A stretch of 64,000 bases of DNA, taken from the NCBI GenBank assembly GCA_002778195.1, contig PCDI01000011.1, forward strand, positions 789,870-853,869, read 5' to 3'. Below are positions 34,560 to 46,200 of the stretch, in pieces; position 1 is the stretch's first letter, and every line of letters starts with the position of its first letter. Under the pieces are notes generated by a model. That model searched no databases, was not told the DNA's origin, and saw only the letters and a list, made by a program, of their open reading frames with translations. A program made the position numbers and the translations under genes. Source of the DNA: Raffaelea ambrosiae (Eukaryota > Ascomycota > Sordariomycetes > Ophiostomatales > Ophiostomataceae).

Positions 34560-37405
34560 ACGTAACCACCGTAGTCATCTCCAAGGAAAATCACCTGATA
34601 AGCATTGTCAACTCGGAGAATGCATCGTTGTGTGTTGGGGAGGTCCGAACGCTCACGAAACAGCGCAAAAGCATCGTGGCCCGTGTTGTTGTGCCCTTCA
34701 GAGGCAACGAGAAGACACGGCTGGTTGCCTGAACCTTTTTTTTCCCACCACGAATGCTTTTACTTAATTCCCCTTTCATTGTGATTGGAGATCACCCAAC
34801 AAAACGTCAACATGCTGCTGTTTTGGCTTCCAGACACTCGATCTGGCTTTGGGGCTCGTTGCTGGGAGGTGCAAGATACTGTGCAACCTACAGTCAACTC
34901 GGCAAGAGTACAAACAACTCAGCCCTGAATACCGATCGAAGGGTGGCTGTCCGATTGCCTTTCCATTCTCTCAACGGCCAGCAGCAGAAAACCGGCTGAG
35001 ACTGTATGGACCATCGGCATTTCTCGATATCGTGGTCGCCTATCGGCTGGCCAACCTCTCCAGATAGAGCAGCATTCTCCAAGCCATCAATCTCCCAGGT
35101 GGGTTGCGGAAGACTTCCTCGGTCCAGTATGGCGCGAGTCGTTCAAATTCCGTTGGCTGCCAGCTTGGCAGAATTCTGCAAAACCAACTGACACATGCTG
35201 CCGGCACATCGCCATGGCGGCGATGATGCCCAGCAACAGGCAGCCGACCGACATTTTTTCCCCTTCTGTCCGACGACTGTCTACCTACTTCCATTACCTT
35301 CCCGCATGCGACCTCGAGATGCATTTTGCCCCGTCTCGGGAGGAGACATAGCATGGACGAAAGAGGAAAGACAGCGATTATACACGGCCGCTGAGAAGGT
35401 TGTTGAACGGGATGAGCTTCAGTCTTTCCCGCGGCTCCAACTTGGAACAACAAAAACCGAGCCCGAACAACATAAATTCCTTTTGTTTTTGTCCAGTCTC
35501 CATCCATCCGGTCTTCAGCAAGAGGAAAGAGAACCAAACGAATGGTTCGGGCGCGACTCACTTTCACTGGAATGCGATCGCGTGTCGTCGGACCCTCCAA
35601 GGGCTGCCATCGGCATGCTTTCTTCGGACCGGACGGAGACATGACTCAAGATGCGACAAACTAGCTGAAAGAAACGGGCTGGCTGAAGGGTATGGGAGAA
35701 AACGAAAACAAAACAAGCAACGATGATCACTGATCAACGCATTTTTTCCTTCTTCTTCGTTCCCTTGGGTTCTTCTTTTTCCCCGCGTTGGGGGATCGAC
35801 GCAGATGCCGTGGTTCGCGGTTGAAGAACGATGATCATAGGTTGAAGCGAGGGAATGTCTTGAACCCACGCATTGCTCCCATGCACGTTTGGCAAGTTTT
35901 GTTGATGGAATGGGCAGATGCTATTGCTGGACACCTTGGAACGGCAGAGCGGTTCCCCAGGAAAACTGCGGACTAGGCTCGGCACACTTTTTTTTTGCTT
36001 CGAGACATCTGCAAACCATGCCGTCCTTCGTTGGCATTTGTCTCCCCTTCGCCCTCCACTTGGAGGGATAGGTATCTCGGTCTCCGACCGTTTCAAGAAG
36101 AATGATACGAGGAAAGAAAATGGATGCGAAGGCGGTGCTTGACGTACTGAAGACACGCGGGGGCGCCTTGTCTGGTGCCAGAGGTCGCCTTGTCCACACT
36201 GAACCTCACAGAGCCGCAAAAGAGCCGCAAGGGGCGGCATGCCCCCCCTGGAGGGATGATGGCAACAGATAACAACAGACGAATAGTGAGGGGAAACAAG
36301 CAACAACACACACCAAGCACACAAACGAAACAAGCAAAACAAGAACCAAAAGAACCAAAAGAAACAAAACAACCCCCAACAGAAGCCTCTTTGTGGCTGG
36401 TTTCGTCCCTGGCTGTATGACTGACAGCATGCTAGGAGTTCAAGCCACACCTGTATTGCTTCTTCTTCAATGGAAGAAAGGTTTGTGGCGGGAAGAACCG
36501 TATCTTGCAGAAGCAAGATGTCGCAACCAGATAATTTTTTTCTCTCTCTCCCCAGTGGTCTGCCTAATCCGCGGATCGTGATTCGCAGTCGCAGAGCCAG
36601 GTTCGACGTGGCACGAGACACCGTCTGGTAGGATCCAATTCCCGGACCTGTCATGGTCCTCATCCTGGCCTGTCAGAAGACTTGGTGTACGACCCTTCCA
36701 GAAGATGAGATGAGTACGAGTACGCGCCCTGGAAATTAGAATCCAGAGTTTATTTGACGTCAACCAAACATATTGGGCCTGGTCAAAATTTTGTATTACG
36801 TGTGCCTGCCACCATGTTTCAAATCTTCTGGACCGACCAAAATTTGGGGTTTGCGATGCGGTGCGACGCACTCGTGTACTCTGAGAAAAATATGACTACT
36901 CGTCGAGCGTGCTCCATGTTGGTGGCGGGGCTTGGTTGAGAAGAGGAAAGTGAAGACACAAACGGGAAATGAATGGAGCAACGAGAGACATCATGACCCT
37001 ATGCCATGAGGGGTTTTCCTGGGCGGGATTATTCTACTCATACACAGTAGCTAGTACACCAGCTGGGCGACTATTGCGGTGGGAGCATGACGACGTCGCC
37101 TACGTAAACAAGTATTCGTACATCTAATTTACATTGGGATTAAAAGATACTACATAGTACCGCAATGCAGTCTTTCCCACCATGGATGGCCAACCACTTT
37201 GTATGGGGAAACCCTAACATGCCGGAGGCGAGAACCATGGTTTTTGGCCGGTTTTCGGTGGTTTCCGAGGTGAAGGGCAGCAAGAACAACAAGAGCAACA
37301 AGAACCAAAAAAAAAAACGGCAGCAAACGAGACATTTTCCTGGTGGCAAAGGCGTTAAAAATTAACGCCAACAGGCGGACCACTCCTTGTTGTTCAGACG
37401 AAAGG

Positions 37406-37421
37406 TACATAGTACTATGTA
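37406..37421. repeat. Perfect GTAC-centred palindrome TACATAGTACTATGTA
   Basis: A 16-bp perfect palindrome, the longest of the GTAC-centred family that I verified. Confidence 0.88.
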
Positions 37422-38110
37422 GTATTTTTCCACATTTGGCCGCAAATAAGGTTGCCTGTGTCGGCACAGAGGCAAGGAGCAGCACAGCTGTCGCCGGCCA
37501 CCGTTGTCTTTCCTTGTACGGAGCCCCGATCGTCATCGTCAGCCCGGACAGGCAGCTAGGAAAGACATCAGCGCGGAGACGAGGGAGAGGCGAACACACG
37601 GTCGGAAAACGCAGGCCCCATAGGGGCGGGCTGCTCCAAGCACTGCATTCACCATTCACGATCGTACGCGCTTTGGACACTGCCGGGATGGGGCAGGGTG
37701 GTGTTCGTGTTGTGGCGTGGTCGGTGTGGGCTGGCAGGGGGTGATCCTGAAAGAAGTGAGCACAAGCGACGAGGAAAAAAGGAAAACAAAAGGGGGAAGA
37801 GACCTGCAAAAGGGGGGGGAAAAACCTGCAGGCGATCGCGTTGGCCAAGATTAAAGAACCGCACTAGTCTATACTTATATTAGCGGCTCCTTCCGAAAGC
37901 GGCATGGTTCAGGAACAGGCTCGGCCACGCCCACATTGCCGGCCAATGGAAGCGCGGCAAGGGGGAATTGAAAGCGGGTCCCCCATCCAACGGGAGGGGG
38001 TTGCAAGACGAAGAAAAAAACAACGGGCCATTGCTAGCAAGCTAGCCAGGGGAAAAGGACAAGAGCTGTGCCGGGATAGAGTCACAGCACCGACAGCTAT
38101 TTTTTAAAGG

Positions 38111-38345
38111 CGTACTACTATGCAATACTATGTAGTATGTACTCGTAGTGGTGTGAGTACGAGGCAGTTAGGCATTGACTATGTAATATAGTACGAGTAC
38201 GTCTGGTGTCCTTTTGGGCGGTTTTTTTTTTGGCGTCTTGCTCGGCGCCAACAAGCGCGAGCTGCGTGAAACAGACTGTCTGCACAGCACGAATAAGACG
38301 CCCTACAGGCTACGACGGTGTACTACTATGTATGTACACCAAGCT
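38111..38345. repeat. Cluster of TACTATGTA / TACGAGTAC words
   Basis: Within 235 bp there are repeated TACTATG, ATACTATGTAGTATG, TACTCGTA and GTACGAGTACG words. A GTGTAC/GTACAC inverted pair also flanks ten bases at 38319-38340. No coding potential is evident. Confidence 0.7.
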
Positions 38346-38760
38346 ACTATGTAAACGTGCGCAACATTGTGCCTGAAGCGCTATGCAAGCCACGATCACC
38401 ATAAACAAACCCAAAGCAATAATAGCACAACAACAAAACCAGAGACGCGCAGCCAACCACCCGGCAGAGCTGGCGGCAGCAGACAAGAAAGAAAGAATGC
38501 AGGAGCGAAAAGAATGAGCTATCATGTCCTGCCTGGTGAGCCTGATGGGACGCATCGCGGCGCATCGTGGCCAGAACCGCATCGACTTCGCCGCGGGGAT
38601 CCTCTCAGCCCTTGGGAGGAGGGCCGCTTCTCTTTCCTCATTCGCGTCCTCCGAGTCGTGAAATCCGGTTTCACCTGCCCAGATATTACGAACAAGCTAT
38701 TCTTGTAATATGCTGCCTGCTACTATGCGTGCTTTTGGCACGTCGTACAGTTGCAGAGGT

Positions 38761-38876
38761 ACTCCCAGTGGACTCCCAGTGGACTCCCAAACGCAAGCAC
38801 TGCCTTGCCGTCGTACGTGGTATTGCTGCGGTTCCTCTCGTCTCCTCTCGTCTCTCGTCTCTTCTCGTCTCTTCTG
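38761..38876. repeat. Two short tandem repeats (CAGTGGACTCC and TCTCGTC)
   Basis: Two to three copies of an 11-bp unit around CAGTGGACTCC lie at 38761-38789, and several TCTCGTCTC-type units lie at 38827-38876. Confidence 0.7.
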
Positions 38877-40144
38877 GGCTCCCAGTGGCTGGGGCTGTCC
38901 CCAAAATTGGCACAACTGATCCCTGCATCCTATGGTGCCTCGTCCGTATTCGTACCACACCTACCCCTGCTGCACTCTCCACTCCTCCTATCCCAGAGCT
39001 ACTGCGCGTTGACAATGGGCCTCTGCGTACGAGTAGACGAAAATAAAAAAAAAGGAAAAAAAAGCACGCGCCTTTCCTCATTTCCCCATGGTTGGCTTTG
39101 CCCCTTCGATGGGGAATGCAATTTCGCCAAGCCGACGCTGGGCACTTTCGTCTAGGCCCTCCACTCTGAACTGTGAGAACTCTGCTTCCTCGGGTGTCCC
39201 CTTGTTGTTGTTCCCTGCTGGGAGGAGTGCCTGTATGTCCTGCGCTCCACTCGGTGCTTCTCTGGTCCCTTTTGCTCCCTCCCATGTGCACACTCTCCTC
39301 TCCAACGCCCCCCCCCCAGTCACTCCTTTTCGATCCACTGACCCAACCCGGACACACCCCTTCCCCTTCTTCTCTCTCTTCCTCTTTCCTTTCCCTTCCT
39401 TTTTCTTCCTTTTTGGTTCTTCACACCTACACATTCGTTTCGACCATCATCACCCTTTTACACGACGCCCTTCGTTGTGCGCCTGTCTCCATCCAACAGA
39501 GAGCTCTTGCTTTCTACCACGCTCATTTGGGATTTCGCGAGAGAGAGAGAAGAAGAAATAGTTAAAGGACAATCACCAAGGACCCCTTTGCCTTTTTCTT
39601 TTTTTACAATTCAACCAAAAGGTGGGTTCGAATCCCTGGCGTGAAACGAGCGAGTCCCGGGGGGTTCAACAGGATACCCGGAAAGCAAACAAGCATCCAA
39701 GGAGGAACGAAGCAGCACAGCGAGGTCGACAAAGAGCAACGGCCAAACGGACGGGACGGGATTCGCGGTTGGAAAATCAAACAGTCACCCTTTCCGGACC
39801 GGCAACGAAACGCGTTTATATTCCCCAGCATTGCTCATTGAGACGGGACGAAGGCGGGGGATTTTGACACGACGATGTCGACAGACGAGAGGGATCGAGA
39901 GCCGGGGGAGGGATGGGATGGAACTGGCTTCTTCCCCATGGACTTCTTCCCCAAGGCCCTCGTTGTTCTTGAAACGAAAAGGAACACCCATCCTTCAACA
40001 CGCGCTCACCTCGGGCAACCACTGACACCACCAATGACACCACCCGGGGACCCTGCGATTCGCTCTGCCTTTTTCTGTCTTCTTTTGCCCTCTTTGCCAT
40101 GAATGATATCAATGTATGAATATGTTGGACTAACATGCAGAACC

Positions 40145-40234
40145 ATGGACCCGCACACAGCCCATTCATTTCAACCAAACAAGCACCCCTCCCACCAGTT
40201 TTTGTGTGTGTGTTCGAATGCCGAAGACCGATAA
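40145..40234 (+). promoter_or_regulatory. 29-codon upstream ORF before the SUN-family gene
   Basis: An ATG at 40145 in strong context (ACCATGG) opens 29 codons ending with TAA at 40232-40234, 36 nt before the main ATG at 40271. If the transcript includes it, scanning ribosomes should meet it first. A transcription start between 40150 and 40270 would make it irrelevant. Confidence 0.35.
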
Positions 40235-40270
40235 CAGTTGATCCCAACACCAGCCAGTTTATCGATCATC

Positions 40271-41765
40271 ATGAAGAACATTGTGACTTTTGCCGTGACA
40301 GCGGCTCTGGTTGCCGGCGCCAGCGCCGATGTGTCGCACCAGCACCAGCATATGCACCGCCACCGCCAGGCGCGGAAGCTCGCGGAGCGCGAGCAGGCCA
40401 GCCCCGTCGAGAAGCGCGACTCGGTCTCGGTCGTCTGGGACAACCCGGTCGAGACGGCCTACGTCTTCGCCAACGGCGATGTCGTCGGCGCCGACGAGGC
40501 CCAGAAGTGCATCGAGGACGGCTCCTGCATCGTGGTCGGCCAGTCCACGCCCACCTTCTCGGCGCCCGCCCCGGCCTCGACCACCTCGACGACCCCGGCT
40601 ACCACGTCGTCGACCAAGCAGGCCGCCGAGTTCTTTGAGAACAAGGCAGCCAACGCCGCCACCACGCTCAAGACCAGCACCAGCTCCTCGGTCCCCGTCG
40701 CGACCACGACCAGCACCAGCAGCAGCAGCAGCGCCGCGGCCGCATCCGCCTCCGCTTCGTCCTCGTCTTCCTCGAGCGGCAGCACCGACAGCTCGGCCGG
40801 CACGAGCAAGGTCTTCCCCAACGGCGAGATCCCGTGCAGCACGTTCCCGTCCGAGTACGGCGCCGTGGCTCTGGACTGGGTGGGCCTGGACGGCTGGGCC
40901 AGCATCCAGGAGACGGGCGGCTGGACGGTGGGCAAGTCGATCAGCACCATTGTGCAGCCGACGAGCGGTGGCTGCGTCAAGAACTCGTTCTGCTCGTACG
41001 CCTGCTCGGCGGGCCAGACCAAGGCGCAGTGGCCGACGACGTCCCAGGGCGCCACGGGCCAGTCGATTGGCGGCCTGTGGTGCAACGCGGACGGCTACCT
41101 GGAGCGCACGAACCCCGACTTTGACACGCTCTGCATGGAGGGTCTCGGCGGCATCTACATCAAGAACGAGCTGAGCAAGGTGTCGGCCGTCTGCGGCACC
41201 AACTACCCCGGCAACGAGATGATGAACATTGCCCTCGTGACCGAGCCCGGCAACACCTACACGCTGACCAACATCGACGCCAAGAAGGCCTACCAGTGGG
41301 AGGGCAAGTACACCAGCGGCCAGTTCTACGTCAACAACGCCGGCGTCACCGTCGACGAGGCCTGCGTCTGGAACAGCGCGTCCTACCCCGACTCCGCCGG
41401 CAACTGGGCCCCCGTCAACATTGGCGCCGGCACCGACATCAACGGCGTCACCTACCTGTCCATCTTTGCCAACGCCCCGACTACCACGGCCGAGCTCGAC
41501 TTTGACATTATCATCAGCGGTGACATCACCGAGGACTGCTACCTCAAGGGCGGCTCCTACTACGGTGGCGGCACCGGCTGCACGGTACGTTTGCTTTCGT
41601 GTGTTTTCTCAATGACAACTGGTCACCTGTGGCTACCATGGACCTCCCTGTGTTGCCTTTGTTCTCGACACGTACCATTGGGCCTTCTTACTAACTCTTC
41701 ACCCCCAGACTGCGCTCACGTCGAGCTCCGGCACAGCCACCATTACCTTCAAGGCTAGCTCGTGA
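40271..41765 (+). CDS. Secreted SUN-family cell-wall protein (Sim1/Uth1-like, GH132)
   Basis: Predicted secreted, wall-associated protein of the Sim1/Uth1/Nca3/Sun4 family, which acts on beta-glucan in septation and wall remodelling. The CDS joins 40271-41584 and 41709-41765 (456 aa). The 124-nt intron has a GTACGT donor, a TTACTAAC branch at 41688-41695 and a CCCCCAG acceptor, and it falls between codons. Residues 1-19 are a signal peptide (MKNIVTFAVTAALVAGASA). A Kex2-type KR site follows at 48-49, then a Ser/Thr/Ala-rich linker (about 95-180) suited to O-glycosylation. The SUN domain starts at about 181 (VFPNGEIPCSTFPSEYGAVALDW). Its cysteine signature is C235-X5-C241-X3-C245-X25-C271, close to the family pattern. 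The start was set at the signal-peptide ATG rather than an upstream in-frame TTG. Confidence 0.9.
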
Positions 41766-43208
41766 AGCCGTCCCCGTCAAGTTCGACCCGGCTCAGCTCG
41801 GGCCCCGCCACCCTCCTCAGCCCGGCTCGGCTCAGCTTCCCCTGATGACAAGTCTTTCCTTTGTTCATGTCTGCGGCACACACAGTATTCTATTTTTTTT
41901 GGTTGTTTTTTTTGTTGCTTCACACATATCTCTCTCCCGATTTTCAAGTAATGTTTTTTTATTTTCTCCCCTACATTGGCTTGTTCCGTTCCAACGAAGA
42001 CCAGATCCCCTGGCCGCAGGGCCCTCGTAACGAAGATGTACTTGTATTCTCTCTTTTGCGGGGCATCGTTTGTTAATGTACCCCCCCCTCCCTGTGCTTG
42101 CGGGATGATTCGTGTGAACGGATTGGAACCTAAACATCCTTCTTATTTGTAATGTTTGGTCTGCCAATCGACTCTGTTTGTTGGTGTGTGGTGGTTAGTT
42201 TTATCGTGGATTTTACCTTGTAAATAAAATTCAAATGGTGTTGTTTTTTGCTCGCTTGCCTGCGGTCCCGTGATCTGTCTACTGTTTTGTAGGCGTATGC
42301 TCATCTTGATGTGATTTCTTGTTGTTGTCTTCGCAAAGGGAAGCCGCCTAATAGCCGTAAGGCTCTCGAAAAAAGGGGCCCTCCTTCCATTTTGGGCCAG
42401 CTCAAAGCAAGCTCGCGCGCCTGGTACCCCGACACGGCCGTGCTCCTGCAACCGGCCTTGCCACCCTGGATTGGGTGTGAAACCAGTCAGAACACACACG
42501 TACCCAGCGATGGAAGGACCTGTACGCATGTATGGTTCAGGCCGTTTTGTTTCACAGGTGGTAATCAAGATGACCCGGTCGTCCCCTGGATTGAGCCCTC
42601 CTTTCTGCTGCACGAAACAACATGATGCGCAAATAGGGTGCTACCCTGAACGTGGTGGAGAACCCTGAGAAAAATAAGTAGACCCTTAGCAGCGCCAAGC
42701 CACGGAATTGCCTCTGTGGCGCTGGGCACCAGCCACGCTCGAGCTATCCAACGCCAACGCGCCCTGAGACGCCCTCCCGACACCCTGTTCTCCAGTATTG
42801 GGCCCCCCCCCTCCCCTCAAAAAAAAGCTGAAGAAAAGGCATACGTAGGCCTTCCTTCAAACTGACTGCCGTAACGCTTTCGACCTGCAGGCATCCCATC
42901 CACACGCAGAAGCAGTCCGCCCCCCTTCGAGCCGTTTTTGCATCGTCTTGTGATTGTCTGCATCCTGCTGTCGCTTTTGGGTGGAATTTTCTGCTGTTTT
43001 GCCTGCTTTCTGCCATCTGCCTAGCCGGCGAAATTTGGTTCTCCTCGACGAGCTTTCTTTGGAGACAGCTCCAAGTTTCAGGCATTCTTTGCAGCCTCCT
43101 CTCCCCCCATTCGACTCTTCCCTTCGACCCTCCTCATCGACAATCGTCCCCCTACCGTCCTCCTAGTTCCGACCTCCTTCGACAGCCCTACCCCCCTCCC
43201 CTCCCCTT
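41766..43208 (+). other. Intergenic spacer between the SUN-family gene and VPS10
   Basis: This 1.4-kb spacer between two plus-strand genes holds the 3' UTR of the first and the pyrimidine-rich promoter and leader of the second. No other gene or notable repeat is visible. Confidence 0.6.
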
Positions 43209-43238
43209 ATGCACAGCTACCGCACAGGCCGACCATGA
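43209..43238 (+). promoter_or_regulatory. 9-codon uORF overlapping the VPS10 start codon (ATGA)
   Basis: ATG at 43209 encodes nine codons (MHSYRTGRP). Its stop TGA (43236-43238) overlaps the VPS10 ATG (43235-43237) in the arrangement ATGA. Such stop-start overlaps can couple termination on the short frame to reinitiation on the main one. The overlap is certain from the sequence; its use is inferred. Confidence 0.5.
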
Positions 43239-46200
43239 GGGTCCGGAATCAACTGCGGACGGCCGCGGCGCTGGCCGCGCCGCTCTGGTGGGCGTCTTCT
43301 GCGATGGCGCCGGCCTGGGCGGCCAGCGACAAGCCCGAGATCCATGTCAGCGCCTTTGCCAACGTGCCGCAGAATCTCAACTACTTTGAGGACTCCGACG
43401 TGATCCTCTTCCAAGACGCCATCGAGAGCGTCCTCTACCGGTCGGCAGACGCCGGCACCAGCTGGGAGAAGGTCACGGCCATCCCGGACCACGAGGCGTA
43501 CCGCCTCATCATGCACGAGTTCGACCCGCAGCGTGCGTATGTGCTGACCAACGGCATTGCGCACTACCGCACAGAAGACCGCGGCAAGACCTGGCAGAGC
43601 TTCGCGGCCGGCGCGCAAATCAGCTTGTTCCAGCACGTGCCGCTGACCTTCCATGCCGGCGACCCGGACCGCATCATCTTCAACGGCGTCACCTGCGACC
43701 TTGTGAGCTGCGCCGACGTGTCCCGGTACACCACGGATGGTTTCCGCACGGACGCGCGCCCCCTGCGCGCCGACACGACCGGCTGCTGGTGGGCCAAGTC
43801 GACGGAGATCTTCACCACGGGCGACGCCGACCTCGACAAGAGCCGCGTGCTGTGCGTCGCCAAGGACGGCCGCTCGCCCAAGCGCCAGGACCAGCGCCTG
43901 GTCGTGTCGGACAACTTCTTTGACGCCGCGTCCGCCGACGGCGACGTGCAGGAGTTTGAGCCGAATCTGGACTCGAACCGCCCGGTGCAGGGCGTCGTCA
44001 ACATTGCTGCCGTCAAGAAGTACCTTCTCGTGGCCACGTCGTCGGAGAACACCGACGAGATGGGCCTCTTTGTCACCGACGACACGCTCAGGTGGCACCG
44101 CGCCGTCTTCCCGACCGACCACCACCTCAACCAGGAGGCATACACGGTGCTGGAGAGCACCAACTACAGCATCCAGATCGACGTGATGACCTCGCGGCCG
44201 TCCAGCCCCATGGGCGTGCTGCTGACCAGCAACTCCAACGGCACCTACTTCACGCGCAACCTCGAGTACACGAACCGGAACATCTACGGCCACGTCGACT
44301 TTGAGAAGATCTCGGGCATCCAGGGCGTCTTCCTGGTCAACCGCGTCGAGAACGGCCAGGCCGTCGACGACAACCGCGAGCGCAAGAAGATCGTCACCGA
44401 GGTCACCTTTGACGACGGCCGCACCTTTGCGCCCGTCACCGTCGGCGGCAAGGAGCGCCTGCACCTGCACTCCGTCACGGACCTGAGCAACACCGGGCGC
44501 GTTTATTCGAGCCCCGCGCCGGGCCTGGTCATGGCCATTGGCAACACGGGCGACGTGCTGGGGCCGTACGACGAGGGCAACCTGTACATCTCGGACGACG
44601 CCGGCGTGACGTGGATCGAGGGTCCCAAGGGCCCGCACAAGTACGAGTTCGGCGACCAGGGCTCGATCCTCGTGGCCGTGCGCGACGCGGCCGAGGTGGG
44701 CGAGGTCACGTACTCGCTGGACCACGGCCAGACGTGGCAGGTCGTGGAGCTGGGCGAGGGCCTCAAGCTGCGGCCGTACGTGCTGACCACGACGCAGGAC
44801 TCGACGAGCCTCAAGTTCCTGCTGACCGGCCTGTCGACGGCCGACCGCTGGCACGTCGTCTCGCTCGACTTTGGCGGGCTCAGCGAGGCCACCTGCAAGG
44901 AGAGCGACCTCGAGGACTGGTGGGCCCGCGTCGACGAGGCGGGCGAGCCGACGTGTCTGATGGGCCACAAGCAGCGGTACCACCGCCGCAAGAAGGACGC
45001 CGCCTGCTTCCTCCGGCAGGAGTTCCGGGACCCCGTGGTCGAGACCACCGACTGCGACTGCACCGACCAGGACTTTGAGTGCGACTACAACTTCCGCCGC
45101 GACGAGAACCGCGAATGCGTGCCGGCCGGGCCCATTGCCGTGCCGGAGGGCGCCTGCGGCCCGGACGCCAAGCCCGAGGACACCTTCCAGGGCTCCTCGG
45201 GCTGGCGGCTGATCCCCGGCAACACGTGCCGGCGCGGCAGCGGCAAGCAGAAGGACGACCCCGTGGAGCGCAAGTGCTCCGACTCCGTGTCGGCGCCGCC
45301 ACCGCCGGCGTCGGGCAAGGTGCAGAGCACGCTGTTCGACTTTGAGCTGAAGAACTACAACGACTTTGAGAAGTACTACCTGGAGCGCGGCGACACGAGC
45401 GTCAGCACCGAGGAGACGATCATCATGCGGCTGGTCGACCTCACGAGCAAGGAGGGCGGCCCCGTGTTCCTGACCAACGACCACGGCAAGACGTGGACGC
45501 GGCCCAGCGTCTTCGACAACGTGCCCCTCTGGGGCATCTTCCCGCACGACCACTTCAAGGAGCTTGTCTTCTTCGTCACCTTCAAGACGCGCGTGATCTA
45601 CACGGCCGACCACGGCCTGCACTGGCACGAGTTCGAGGCGCCGTCGGAGCCCGACACGGCGGCCGGCCGGGCGCCGCTTTCGTTCCACCCGGACAAGATG
45701 AACTGGCTGATCTGGACGGGCAAGAAGTGCGAGAAGACGGGCGAGTGCTACACCGGCGCCTGGTACTCCAAGGACCGCGGCGACAACTGGAGCACGCTGG
45801 TGCGCAACGCGGAGCGGTGCGAGTTTATCGGATCCAGCGCCTTCGCGTTCCGCAAGCAGGACGAGGTGCTGTGTCTCGCGCGCGCCAGCGAGGAGGACGG
45901 CACGGAGACGCCCACGCAGCTGATCTCGAGCGACGACTGGTTCGACGACAACAAGGTGGTGCACGAGGAGAACGTCAAAGGCTTTGCCACGATGGCCGAG
46001 TTCATCGTGGTGGCCGCCGAGGACCCCGAGAAGAACAGCCTGCGCGCGCTGGCCAGCCTGGACGGCGAGAAGTACGCCGAGGCGCACTTCCCGGTCAACT
46101 TCAAGGTGCCCGTGCAGCACGAGTATACGGTACTGGACAGCTCGACGCACGCGGTGAATTTGTTTGTGGCCACCGAGACGCGGGCGGACCAGCGCTACGG

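Larger units (their letters stand above)
29320..40144. other. Eleven-kilobase gene-poor tract
   Basis: No frame shows a recognisable domain or the strong third-position GC bias of the genes on either side. The tract carries homopolymers (C-run near 33478-33494, G-run at 34541-34559), CAAGCA/AACAAG-type A-rich repeats near 30410 and 36290, and the densest clusters of GTAC-centred palindromes in the window. From about 39.2 kb it becomes pyrimidine-rich and probably forms the promoter and leader of the SUN-family gene. Confidence 0.5.

Noticed and set aside
39605..39660. tRNA-like B box (GGTTCGAATCC) at about 39624-39634
   Set aside because: The T-stem does not pair well, no A box or acceptor stem lies upstream, and the preceding 60 bases are a pyrimidine tract.
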